A stretch of DNA of 15,458 nucleotides from JAZQLP01 sp045629205 (GTDB lineage Bacteria > Bacillota > Clostridia > Oscillospirales > UBA644). The position numbers and the translations under genes were made by a program. Positions within the stretch are counted from its first letter, which is position 1. Every line of letters starts with the position of its first letter. The notes under the pieces were generated by a model, which was not told the origin of the DNA, ran no database searches, and saw only the letters and a program-made list of their open reading frames with translations. This document shows, piece after piece, positions 1 to 6,973 of this stretch. The stretch covers positions 1 to 15,458 of the forward strand of contig JAZQQT010000028.1 in assembly GCA_045629205.1 (NCBI GenBank), given 5' to 3'.

Positions 1-2
1 AT

Positions 3-674
3 TTATCCGTAAATACGGCATTGCGCATATTTTGAAAAAGCGCAGACGCGGCGGCCCGGAATGCTTACTGCGTCTTTGATGATGTCCGGAAGATAGTCAT
101 CCCATTTAACTTCCAGAATAATGGGAGATTCTCCCGCCGGAAGTGTCAGCGTTTCCGGGTTCAGAAAATCCGTTCGGAACGCTCCGGTTCTGATGTTGTA
201 GTCGATGGTCACGCGCACGTTGCCGGGGCCGTAGACAAACGGATCGCGGGTATAATCGACGATGGTTTTAGGTCTGAGCCCCTGAGAGCACATTTTGGAA
301 TACAGCTCCAGACACAAAGGCCGTTCATTTTCCGGCATCCATCCGAGCTCCCCGTTTACGATTTTCTGTGCCTCTTCTTCGGTGATCCGGCAACTTTCCT
401 TGGCGCACAGACCGTTTATTTTACTCTTCTTTTCCAGAACGATAAATGAGGCGTCTCCGTTATAGTATCGGGTACGGAATTTTTCACGGATGTTCACGCC
501 GTCGATCTTTTCCCTCAGCGCCTTGTCTGACAGGTTGTCGAAATACAGACTTCGTATCCTGTAGACTCCGCCGATAGCATGTTCGTCACGCTTCATCACG
601 GCGGAAAGCCGCATCCTCAGCGTCAGCAGATCAGTGTAGTTGATTTCGTGCTTCCATTCATGACGGTATTTCAT
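3..674 (-). CDS. VTC-domain protein (polyphosphate polymerase-like)
   Basis: Complete 223-residue protein. The sequence matches the bacterial VTC domain of the triphosphate tunnel metalloenzyme superfamily: an N-terminal YRHEWKHEIN segment, RSLYFDN, REKFRTRYYN, a LEKKSKINGLCAKES strand, DYTRDPFVYG, VRVTIDYNIRTG and ILEVKWDDYLP. The alternating Lys, Arg and Glu residues are those expected to line the tunnel. In yeast Vtc4 this domain makes polyphosphate from ATP; bacterial single-domain forms are usually annotated as polyphosphate polymerase-like, with activity mostly untested. No signal peptide or membrane segment is visible, so it is probably cytoplasmic. The start is supported by AAAGGAG six bases upstream. 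A TACAAT at 705-710 could be its -10 element, but no good -35 accompanies it. A terminator at 744-778 separates it from the transporters upstream. In other clostridia such genes often sit beside DUF4956 and CotH genes, which would lie outside this window. Confidence 0.88.
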   Translation of the reverse strand: MKYRHEWKHEINYTDLLTLRMRLSAVMKRDEHAIGGVYRIRSLYFDNLSDKALREKIDGVNIREKFRTRYYNGDASFIVLEKKSKINGLCAKESCRITEEEAQKIVNGELGWMPENERPLCLELYSKMCSQGLRPKTIVDYTRDPFVYGPGNVRVTIDYNIRTGAFRTDFLNPETLTLPAGESPIILEVKWDDYLPDIIKDAVSIPGRRVCAFSKYAQCRIYG

Positions 675-743
675 GTTCTGCTCCTTTCTTCGCTTGATTG
701 CCTTATTGTAATGCCGGATATTAAAATGAACTTAAAAGCAAGG

Positions 744-778
744 AAAAAACCGACAGGAAGTTATGGGTTCCTGTCGGT
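744..778 (-). terminator. Rho-independent terminator of the EamA transporter unit
   Basis: A perfect 11-bp inverted repeat (ACCGACAGGAA at 749-759 and its complement at 768-778) with an 8-base loop. Read on the minus strand it is followed by six T residues (744-749). It lies about 150 bases after the transporter pseudogene stop and upstream of the VTC gene, so it should end minus-strand transcription from the transporters. Confidence 0.85.
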
Positions 779-924
779 AATGAAACGATTTATTATTTCG
801 GCGGAAGCGCAGTTTTGATTCTGAAATCCGAACCGGTATTTGTTTCTGCCGTGATTTTCCCGCATGTGCGGCAGTGATTGCCCGTGCAGCGGACGGAGGT
901 CTTTTTTCCGTATGACCCGGAAAA

Positions 925-1806
925 CTATTCCCGTTTTGTTCTGATATTCAGCAGTATTATCGCCGCCAGAATGAGTAATATGCCGACATATGCCGTGAGC
1001 GACGGCATTTCGGAATAGACGGCAAGACCGAACAGGGTCGCCGCCACCGGCTCGGAGCAGGCAACGACAGCCGCTTTTGACGCCGATGTATATTTTAATC
1101 CTATCGTGTAAAGCCCGAAAGGAATGACTGCCGTAACAACACCGAGTCCGACAAGCCAGAAAACGAGTGGCAGGCTGATCTGCGCAGCCACCGTGCCGTA
1201 TAACCGCGCGGGATCGCAGAGCGCGATTACAACAACGGCGGCAAATGTGAAGGAATATGCCGTTACCGTGAGCGGACCGTATTTTTTTAGGGCTTTTGTG
1301 CCGAAAATACTGTATGAACCGTATGTTATTGCCGATATAAGACCTGCGACTGTCGCCCATACGCCTACCGAATCTCCGCTGCCGAGTCCCGCAACGAGAG
1401 CGCAGCCGAGCACCGCCATGACAAGGGCGATGACTTTTTTCGGGGTAATTTTTTCTTTAAGGAATATCGCCGACATCAGCATGACGGCAACAGGCGAAAG
1501 ATAGAGCAAAATCGCCGCGACCGACATTGTAGAAAGTGAAATGGCGGTAAAATACGAGACGCACATTCCCGCAATACTGAAGCAGCCGAGGGCAATGAAA
1601 AGCGGCAGGTCCTTTATCCTGATTTTTGCTTCCTTGGGTTTGAAAACGAGCAATGCCGCCCAGAAAAACACCGCAGCAACCGAGAGCCTGACGGCGGCAA
1701 TCTGCATTGTGGTCAGGCCCTATTCCTGCAGCGTGCGGGCAAAAATGCCCATGCTGCCCCAGAATATGCCTGCAAGTAAAATAAGCCAGACCGAGATTTT
1801 TTTCAT
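925..1806 (-). pseudogene. EamA/DMT-family transporter, interrupted by an in-frame TAG
   Basis: Ten-helix drug/metabolite transporter with two EamA repeats, closely related to the upstream gene at 1874-2785 (shared stretches include SAITYGSYSIF, ALKKY, LTVTAY, VIPFG.YTIGLKYT.ASKAAV). The reading frame starts at ATG 1806 with AGAGG four bases before it, and gives MKKISVWLILLAGIFWGSMG. Codon 29, at 1720-1722, is TAG where the paralogue has TAT or TAC for Tyr (LQEY against LQQEY). The open part resumes at 1719, and the first later ATG is at 1707, which would give 260 residues lacking most of the first helix. TAG also ends this gene and the beta-helix gene, so recoding is unlikely. Probably a recent nonsense mutation, otherwise a sequencing error. 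A role in exporting small metabolites is the family expectation; the substrate is unknown. It is likely co-transcribed with the gene 67 bp upstream. Confidence 0.8.
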
Positions 1807-1873
1807 AAAACCTCTTTTATAACTGAAAATTCTGAGTTGAGATCGGATATGATGCTGTCTGATTAAAAACGGA

Positions 1874-2785
1874 TTATTTCTCTCCGTCGGGCGGCGTTCG
1901 TTTTTTGCCGATATTTATGTTTAACAGAATTATTGCGGCGAGGACGAGAATGATGCCGGCATAGGCGAGGGGAGAGGGATATTCGTGAAAAAAGATAAGT
2001 CCGTAAATCGTTGCCGATACGGGGGAGGAGCAGGCAAGCACCGCCGCCTTGGAAGCGGGAGTGTATTTGAGACCTATGGTGTAAATTCCGAAGGGGATAA
2101 CGGCGGATGTTATAGCCAGCCCGACCGTTAAAAGCACCAGTTTTACGCTCATATTCGCCGCCATTATCCGGCATAATTCATCGGGACGGCAGAGAAGCAC
2201 AACAGGGATCGCGGCAAGTGTAAAGGTATATGCCGTTACAGTAAGCGGATTATATTTCTTAAGCGCTTTTGCGCTGAAAATGCTGTATGAACCGTAGGTT
2301 ATCGCCGAGATGAGCCCTACGATTATCGCAAGAGTCCCTACCGAGCCGCCGCTGCCGAGTCCCGCAACGAGGGCGCAGCCTCCGACCGCCAGAACGAGCG
2401 CGACGATTTTTTTCGGCGTGATTTTTTCTTTGAGGAATATCGCCGACATAAGCATGACCGCTATCGGAGAAAGATAGAGAAGGATCGCCGCCACCGACAT
2501 TGTTGACAGGGTTATTGCGTAAAAATACGAGACGCACATTCCCGCCATACTGAACCAGCCGATAGCGAGAAACAGCGGTGTATCCTTAAGCTTTATTTTT
2601 GTCTCTTTGGGACGGAGCACAAGCAGAACGATCCAGAAACCGATCGCCGCGATGGTAAGGCGGGCGCCGGCAATCTGAATTGACGTAAAACCGTATTCCT
2701 GCTGCAGTATGCGGACGAAAATGCCCATGCTGCCCCAGAAGCAGCCTGCCAGTAAAATCAGCCATACCGAGAGTTTTTTCAACAT
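1874..2785 (-). CDS. EamA/DMT-family transporter
   Basis: Intact 303-residue integral membrane protein of the drug/metabolite transporter superfamily, with ten predicted helices in two EamA repeats. The first helix is LSVWLILLAGCFWGSMGIF; later marks are LYLSPIAVMLMSAIFLKEKITPKK, ISAITYGSYSIF and VIPFGIYTIGLKYTPASKAAV. It ends in a basic/polar tail, NINIGKKRTPPDGEK. The start chosen is ATG 2785, because the further 38 in-frame codons upstream run through the promoter and are not hydrophobic. A purine-rich AGAGG lies about 11 bases before this ATG, a longer gap than usual; TTG at 2782 is an alternative start matching the paralogue's N-terminus less well. Transcription should start about 36 bases upstream from the promoter at 2828-2856 and run into the paralogue at 925-1806. 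EamA proteins export amino acids, nucleosides or other small molecules; the substrate here cannot be read from the sequence. Confidence 0.9.
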   Translation of the reverse strand: MLKKLSVWLILLAGCFWGSMGIFVRILQQEYGFTSIQIAGARLTIAAIGFWIVLLVLRPKETKIKLKDTPLFLAIGWFSMAGMCVSYFYAITLSTMSVAAILLYLSPIAVMLMSAIFLKEKITPKKIVALVLAVGGCALVAGLGSGGSVGTLAIIVGLISAITYGSYSIFSAKALKKYNPLTVTAYTFTLAAIPVVLLCRPDELCRIMAANMSVKLVLLTVGLAITSAVIPFGIYTIGLKYTPASKAAVLACSSPVSATIYGLIFFHEYPSPLAYAGIILVLAAIILLNINIGKKRTPPDGEK

Positions 2786-2827
2786 TTTATCAAACGCCTC
2801 TTTTACATTTTGAATCTGATCCGACTT

Positions 2828-2856
2828 ATTATATAGAGGACGGATGGCAAAGTCAA
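2828..2856 (-). promoter_or_regulatory. Sigma-A promoter of the EamA transporters
   Basis: Read on the minus strand: -35 TTGACT (2851-2856), a 17-bp spacer and a consensus -10 TATAAT (2828-2833). It predicts a start of transcription near 2821 and a leader of about 36 bases before ATG 2785. It is back to back with the beta-helix promoter. Confidence 0.85.
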
Positions 2857-2913
2857 GGATTACGGACGTTTTTAACCGAAAAAGAAAAAGTTTCGGCAAT
2901 ATGATAAGCCGTA

Positions 2914-2942
2914 TTGAAAAAAACAGTTTTGTCTGTTATAAT
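2914..2942 (+). promoter_or_regulatory. Sigma-A promoter of the beta-helix gene
   Basis: -35 TTGAAA (2914-2919), a 17-bp spacer and -10 TATAAT (2937-2942) preceded by TGT, which makes an extended -10. The predicted transcript starts near 2949, about 55 bases before ATG 3005. Confidence 0.87.
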
Positions 2943-2950
2943 AAAGCAAA

Positions 2951-2994
2951 CGTCATTTCCGACAGAAAGGACGCTTTTGCCGATTTGCAAAAGC
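2951..2994 (+). promoter_or_regulatory. Two leader hairpins before the beta-helix gene
   Basis: The short 5' leader folds into two adjacent stems. The first, 2951-2973, pairs CGTC/GACG and TTTC/GAAA around one mismatch with loop CGACA. The second, 2973-2994, is a perfect 8-bp stem GCTTTTGC/GCAAAAGC with a 6-base loop, ending directly against the AGGAA ribosome binding site (2995-2999). The second palindrome could equally be a DNA operator. A regulatory role is inferred from position only. Confidence 0.45.
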
Positions 2995-3004
2995 AGGAAT
3001 AAGC

Positions 3005-5254
3005 ATGACAGTAAACGTAAAGAGCATTGAGGAATTAAGGGCTGCCGTATCGGCATCCGACGGCACTCCTCTTGAAATCCGGGTCGCTTCCGGAAAGTAT
3101 TTTATTGACGAAACGATAAGAATCGAAAACAAAAGCAATATCAGCATTATCGGTGAGGACGGAACCCGCTTCATCGGCGGCAGGGAAGTGACCGGCGCCG
3201 CAAAGGTGACCGACACCGGAATTCTCGAAAGGCTCGACCCTTCCGTCCGCGGAAAGGTGTATGAGCTTCAGCTCCCGTCCGAGGATATAGAGATACGTAA
3301 CGACTATGTTACGGGGCTTGAGATCGACGGCGTCAACATGCAGGTCGCCCAATATCCCAAGCGCGGCACTTATCTTAAAATTTCGGGTTGTGTAAATTCC
3401 GTTATGCCTACCGTCGACGACGGCTGGGGCAAAGTCAACTGTCTGCTTGAAGAGGGGACTTTCTTTACGGACAAAAGCGGCAGAACCGCAGAATGGAAGA
3501 ATACCGACGATATGTGGGTCTTCGGCTTCTGGGTTTACGACTGGATGTATGACAGATTCCCCGTAAAGAATTTTGACGCGGAGAACGGCTTTTTCCTCGC
3601 TCAGGGCAACGGATATCACAGCGGACTTGAAAATATCAGAAAAGATCTGTTCAGAATAGGGCAGAGGATATTCTTTTACAATATACTAGAAGAGGTCAAC
3701 ACTCCCGCGTCCTACTTTGTTGACACAAAGGCAAACAAGGTATATTTTATGCCTCCCGAAGGCTCGGATATAAACGAGATCATTCTTTCGTCGTTTAAGG
3801 GAAACACCTTTGAGGTCGTTGATTCAAAGGGCATCAGATTTGAAAATCTTTCGTTCGAAGCCAACCGCGGCCGCGCGATAAAAGCCTTGAACTGCGAAGA
3901 TATCGTTATGAATCTTTGCCTGATCAGGAATATGAAGCATAATGCCGCCGATTTCCGCGACTGTCTACGGGCAAGGATTACCGGAAACGCGGTTTACGAC
4001 GTTGACTCCTGCGGTATAGCATATTCCGGCGGCGACAGAAACAAGCTTATCTCCGCCGACACGGTCATCTCCGGGAACCACATCTACCGCACGGGGCGTT
4101 TCAGTCTCTGCAACAGCGGCGGACTCAATATCGACGGAAGAGGGATCACCGTCCGCAACAACCTCATTCACGACCTGCCCCATTCGGCGATTTTCTATTC
4201 GGGCAACGAAATCCTTATGGAACATAACGAGCTTTATAATCTCGTTCAGGATACCGGTGATGCCGGAGCGATCTATGCCGGACGTGACTACACCGCCCGC
4301 GGAAACGTTATCCGCGAGAACTATATCCATCACGTCGGAGGCGAAGGCAGTATCGGCGGTATGGGTATCTACAACGATGACTGTCTCTCCGGCACGACAA
4401 TGGAAAGGAATATTTTAGTGGGAGTGGGACGCGCCTGCATGCTGGGCGGCGGACGTTCGCTTACCGTTCGCAACAATATCTTTATCGGATGTCATCCCGC
4501 TATCGAAATGGACTCCAGAGGAGAACCCGATCTTAAAATCTGGAGAGGCATCATGCGTGATCTCAAGGGCGGCGTTGACGAAAGACTTTTCGGAAATCCC
4601 AAGTTTGTGGAAACCTATCCCGAAACACAGGAGATCATCGACCTTTTCAACGCGGAAGAGGGGCTTCCCCATATCGCCGGGCAGGCCGTTATAGAAAACA
4701 ATATATTCTGCGACTGCGACGATTACAGGCTCAATATGGGCGGCATCTCGGCAGACCTCGTTATGCGCGGCAACCTCGATGTGGAATACGACGATATTCC
4801 CGGTTGGGGCAAGGGCGACTTTAAGCTTAAAGACGGCAATCTTGCTTTTCGCCGCGGATTCAGGGACGTGGATGCTTCCGTTATGGGTATCTGCGGAGCT
4901 CCCTGCCGTTCGGAGGCAGCCGACGTTTACTCGTGGTTTACGGCCGACGAAAAATATCTCAATTTCCACGTCGTAAACAAGGGCGACAGCGACGTTGAGG
5001 TTAAATATGAGTTCTCCTCCGATTACGAAGACTGCGATATGTCGGCATATAAAGTGAAATTCCGGATAGAAGCGGGCAGGGAAAGACTTGTTTCCCTCGA
5101 TATGATAAACGATCACTTTGAATACGTGGAAAACGGTCAGTATAATCTGCGGCTCGTAAACAACGTAAACAAGGTTACGGCAAGAAGCAGCCAGCCCGGT
5201 GTCCGCTCAGCGGAAATTTACAACAAGAAAGTCATTAAGCAGCTGGCGGATTAG
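3005..5254 (+). CDS. Right-handed parallel beta-helix protein, probable carbohydrate-active enzyme
   Basis: A 749-residue protein starting at ATG 3005 with AGGAA five bases upstream. Residues 1-60 (ASGKYFIDETIRIENKSNISIIGEDG...GGREVTG) are the typical opening of bacterial beta-helix glycosidases. Repeated coils follow from about residue 270 to 500 (FENLSFEANRGRAI, ISGNHIYRTG, VRNNLIHDLPHSAIFYSG, MEHNELYNL, RENYIHHVG, VRNNIFIGCHPAIEMDSRG). Acidic clusters suited to catalysis are D416-T-G-D-A-G-A-I-Y-A-G-R-D428 and G454-IYNDD459. The architecture resembles GH120 beta-xylosidases and GH141-type enzymes, but I cannot assign a family or the catalytic residues with confidence. The C-terminal ~100 residues look like a beta-sandwich. 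There is no signal peptide, so it would act in the cytoplasm on imported oligosaccharides. It is a single-gene unit with its own promoter; a hairpin array follows its TAG stop. An alternative is a polysaccharide lyase or epimerase of similar fold. Confidence 0.82.
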   Translation: MTVNVKSIEELRAAVSASDGTPLEIRVASGKYFIDETIRIENKSNISIIGEDGTRFIGGREVTGAAKVTDTGILERLDPSVRGKVYELQLPSEDIEIRNDYVTGLEIDGVNMQVAQYPKRGTYLKISGCVNSVMPTVDDGWGKVNCLLEEGTFFTDKSGRTAEWKNTDDMWVFGFWVYDWMYDRFPVKNFDAENGFFLAQGNGYHSGLENIRKDLFRIGQRIFFYNILEEVNTPASYFVDTKANKVYFMPPEGSDINEIILSSFKGNTFEVVDSKGIRFENLSFEANRGRAIKALNCEDIVMNLCLIRNMKHNAADFRDCLRARITGNAVYDVDSCGIAYSGGDRNKLISADTVISGNHIYRTGRFSLCNSGGLNIDGRGITVRNNLIHDLPHSAIFYSGNEILMEHNELYNLVQDTGDAGAIYAGRDYTARGNVIRENYIHHVGGEGSIGGMGIYNDDCLSGTTMERNILVGVGRACMLGGGRSLTVRNNIFIGCHPAIEMDSRGEPDLKIWRGIMRDLKGGVDERLFGNPKFVETYPETQEIIDLFNAEEGLPHIAGQAVIENNIFCDCDDYRLNMGGISADLVMRGNLDVEYDDIPGWGKGDFKLKDGNLAFRRGFRDVDASVMGICGAPCRSEAADVYSWFTADEKYLNFHVVNKGDSDVEVKYEFSSDYEDCDMSAYKVKFRIEAGRERLVSLDMINDHFEYVENGQYNLRLVNNVNKVTARSSQPGVRSAEIYNKKVIKQLAD

Positions 5255-5268
5255 TTTGGGAGTGATGT

Positions 5269-5438
5269 TTTGCGGCGGCGCCGCAAAGAGATGCGTTCGC
5301 GAAGCGAACGGCGCTTAAAGCGCAAGAGATGTGTTCGGCGGTGCCGAACTTCGCCTGCGGCGAAAGAGATGATTGCGGCAGAGCTGCAAAGAGAGGCGTT
5401 TGCTTCGCAAACGTGAATTATTTTGCCCTGCGGCAAAA
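5269..5438. repeat. Array of eight short hairpins with GAGATG-type linkers
   Basis: Eight small palindromes in 170 bases, most with 3-base loops: 5269-5287 (TTTGCGGC stem), 5294-5310 (CGTTCGC), 5311-5323 (GCGCT), 5333-5349 (GTTCGGC), 5350-5364 (TTCGCC), 5373-5389 (TTGCGGC, one G-U pair), 5397-5413 (CGTTTGC), 5421-5438 (TTTTGCC, 4-base loop). The stem sequences differ but pairing is kept, and the spacers repeat a purine word: GAGATG at 5288-5293, AGAGATG at 5325-5331 and 5365-5371, AGAGAGG at 5390-5396. It starts 14 bases after the beta-helix stop codon, so it would be transcribed as that gene's 3' UTR. No open reading frame with a ribosome binding site fits it. Confidence 0.75.
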
Positions 5439-5473
5439 CGATGATAAATAACTGTAAATGTAAAAACAAGTAA

Positions 5474-5504
5474 AGCGGAAAGGCTCGTTCTGAGCCTTTC
5501 CGCT
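5474..5504. terminator. 13-bp palindrome, possible terminator after the beta-helix unit
   Basis: A perfect 13-bp stem (AGCGGAAAGGCTC at 5474-5486 and its complement at 5492-5504) with a 5-base loop. It is nearly identical to the terminator stem at 8938-8972. The plus strand lacks a clean T run after the stem (AAATAATT), so termination may be inefficient or need other factors. Confidence 0.55.
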
Positions 5505-5618
5505 AAATAATTCTAAGGTATCTAATCACTTCCGTAAGTGCGGTAAAAAAGGGATTCCGAATGTATTTTTTGCCTTAAATTATGAACAATTTGTGAAATA
5601 TCGCGAAAACTGCAACAT

Positions 5619-5647
5619 TTGACCGTTTTTTTACGTCTATATATACA
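5619..5647 (+). promoter_or_regulatory. Candidate promoter of the exported-protein cluster
   Basis: -35 TTGACC (5619-5624), a 17-bp spacer and a TATACA -10 (5642-5647), within the AT-rich stretch before the first gene of the cluster. It predicts transcription from about 5654 and a leader of about 110 bases. Overlapping TATATA boxes make the exact -10 uncertain. The rest of the 5505-5766 interval holds a small CACTT/AAGTG hairpin near 5526-5539 and no gene that I can support. Confidence 0.5.
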
Positions 5648-5653
5648 GAAGGG

Positions 5654-5743
5654 TATAAATCACCGATAACATTGCAAAAAATACGGAATTAAACGCTTAA
5701 CAAAGACGTTTTTTATTTTGTAAAATAATTATGGTGATTTATA
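5654..5743. repeat. 11-bp inverted repeat in the leader of the cluster
   Basis: TATAAATCACC at 5654-5664 and its exact complement GGTGATTTATA at 5733-5743, 68 bases apart, starting about where the candidate transcript begins. A second pair, TACGGAA at 5682-5688 and TTCCGTA at 5747-5753, is interleaved with it. It may be a long-range RNA stem or paired regulator sites. Confidence 0.45.
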
Positions 5744-5766
5744 ACTTTCCGTAAAATTAAAAATTA

Positions 5767-5988
5767 ATGAGGTCAAAAAAGAAACACAAAACATTATCAC
5801 TTACCCTTGCGCTGTGTCTTGTTTTTTCGTTATTCACGTGGTGCGGTTTGGTTTCGACTGCCGAATATCTTGCTCCGCCGGGCAGTGAATCATCAATCGA
5901 CCGTGAGCCGGATATAAGTTATAGTTCAAAAACATTCATAGAGAACATCGTGGGTGTAGAATATTCATCAATCATGGAAGGAAATTAA
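5767..5988 (+). CDS. Small putative exported protein (73 aa)
   Basis: Not recognised. The 73-residue product begins with a basic stretch (MRSKKKHK), a hydrophobic core at about residues 10-30 and a plausible signal-peptidase site after STA (residue 32), leaving a mature part of about 41 residues rich in Ser and acidic residues. No ribosome binding site is visible before ATG 5767, which weakens the call. The stop is one base before the ATG of the next gene, whose ribosome binding site AAGGA lies inside this frame, so the two are probably translated in a coupled way. It is the first gene of the AT-rich cluster. It could be a real secreted peptide, a leader-type gene, or the remnant of a longer exported protein. 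Confidence 0.5.
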   Translation: MRSKKKHKTLSLTLALCLVFSLFTWCGLVSTAEYLAPPGSESSIDREPDISYSSKTFIENIVGVEYSSIMEGN

Positions 5989-5989
5989 A

Positions 5990-6895
5990 ATGAAATTGTT
6001 AAAAAATTGCTTAATAAGTTTTCTCTTGTTTTCCGTATTTTTTGTGTTCGCTTTAAATACAAGTGCAATATTTTTCCACTCTGAACAAATTGGACGTTCT
6101 CCATATGATATAAATGAAATCATTGAATCAACAGCGACTCCCGAAACCATTGACACCTATTATCAGATGTTTAACGGTTTGCCTGAAGATTATTATGTTG
6201 ATCCGTCTTTATTTATTGTCGAATATAATGTTACGACGGATTATTGGAGTAAAGTAAAAGAAACAGATTACAAAGGGTTAACAGAATGTTTATCTACTGA
6301 CTATCCAACTGTTTATATTCCTGTTTTTGCGAATATTGAAAACACGTCGGGTGAACTTTTCCGGCGTGTAATCGGGCATTGTTCGATAAAGTATGATAGC
6401 CTTGATAAAAAATATGCTTTTAACATGACATTTGCAAATATAGAAACAGAAGAGTTTAAAAATAAAGAATCAGTTTGGAACTATGAAATGATAACTGAAT
6501 ACATTTCAAACAAAGGAATCAGTCCAAAGCAGATATTTATGATTTGTTATCCTTCTTCTTTTAATGATTTGTCTGAAAGAGTTGCCGTTATACAAAAGGA
6601 AAACGATGATATTGTTCTACTGGATGTGAGTGACAGTTGCCATTTAAATACGAACCCCATCATAAAAGCTGTGGAATATACTTCTGTCGATGAATACAGA
6701 ACTCTTAGAATGGAAGCTGAAAAAGAGTTATATAAGTCTTATGATCTTGATAATTGGACTTCGGGCGGATATGGCGTTTCAGATGACAACAACCAAATAA
6801 CGATAACGGTTTTAATGATTTGTATAATCGTGTTGTGTGTTGCGGCATTGGTTATAATACTGGCTGTTCGAAAAAAGAAGAAACAACAATTTTGA
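5990..6895 (+). CDS. Putative exported protein with C-terminal membrane anchor (301 aa)
   Basis: Family not recognised. Residues 1-26 are a signal peptide ending in NTSA. The extracytoplasmic part spans about 27-270, with no known motif and few cysteines. One helix at about 272-293 (VLMICIIVLCVAALVIILAV) is followed by a basic tail RKKKKQQF. The topology is a cell-surface domain tethered at its C-terminus, with the tail in the cytoplasm. The anchor, tail and following non-coding bases nearly repeat those of the next gene (see the repeat at 6803-6920). AGGA seven bases upstream supports ATG 5990. Codon use is AT-rich (AAA, ATA, TTA), unlike the neighbouring glycosidase genes. It is the second of five same-strand genes; the shared anchor suggests the two proteins act at the same place, with the ectodomains differing. 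Confidence 0.72.
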   Translation: MKLLKNCLISFLLFSVFFVFALNTSAIFFHSEQIGRSPYDINEIIESTATPETIDTYYQMFNGLPEDYYVDPSLFIVEYNVTTDYWSKVKETDYKGLTECLSTDYPTVYIPVFANIENTSGELFRRVIGHCSIKYDSLDKKYAFNMTFANIETEEFKNKESVWNYEMITEYISNKGISPKQIFMICYPSSFNDLSERVAVIQKENDDIVLLDVSDSCHLNTNPIIKAVEYTSVDEYRTLRMEAEKELYKSYDLDNWTSGGYGVSDDNNQITITVLMICIIVLCVAALVIILAVRKKKKQQF

Positions 6896-6920
6896 CGGAT
6901 ACGGAACTGAATAAGAGTAA
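6803..6920 (+). repeat. 3' gene module, copy 1
   Basis: About 118 bases covering the membrane-anchor codons, the KKKKQQF tail, the TGA stop and 25 bases after it. By hand alignment about 103 positions match copy 2 at 7748-7865. The non-coding part after the stop differs at only one base, so it is kept at least as well as the coding part. Confidence 0.8.
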
Positions 6921-6973
6921 CGATACTATTTCTTGGTTAAACGATTAGATATTAAAATGTGAAGGGGAATTAT

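Noticed and set aside
1720..1722. Recoding of TAG as a sense codon
   Set aside because: TAG is the natural stop of the beta-helix gene and of the interrupted transporter itself, so a simple nonsense mutation is the better reading.
2786..2899. A 38-codon N-terminal extension of the intact EamA transporter
   Set aside because: It runs through the -10 and -35 elements of the gene's own promoter and is absent from the paralogue.
5269..5438. CRISPR array
   Set aside because: There is no constant direct repeat and no spacer of regular length; the units are individual palindromes with varied stems, and no cas gene is present.
5251..5469. A 72-codon Arg-rich frame on the minus strand, and a 41-codon frame on the plus strand, within the hairpin array
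   Set aside because: Both are by-products of the palindromes; no ribosome binding site and no sensible composition.
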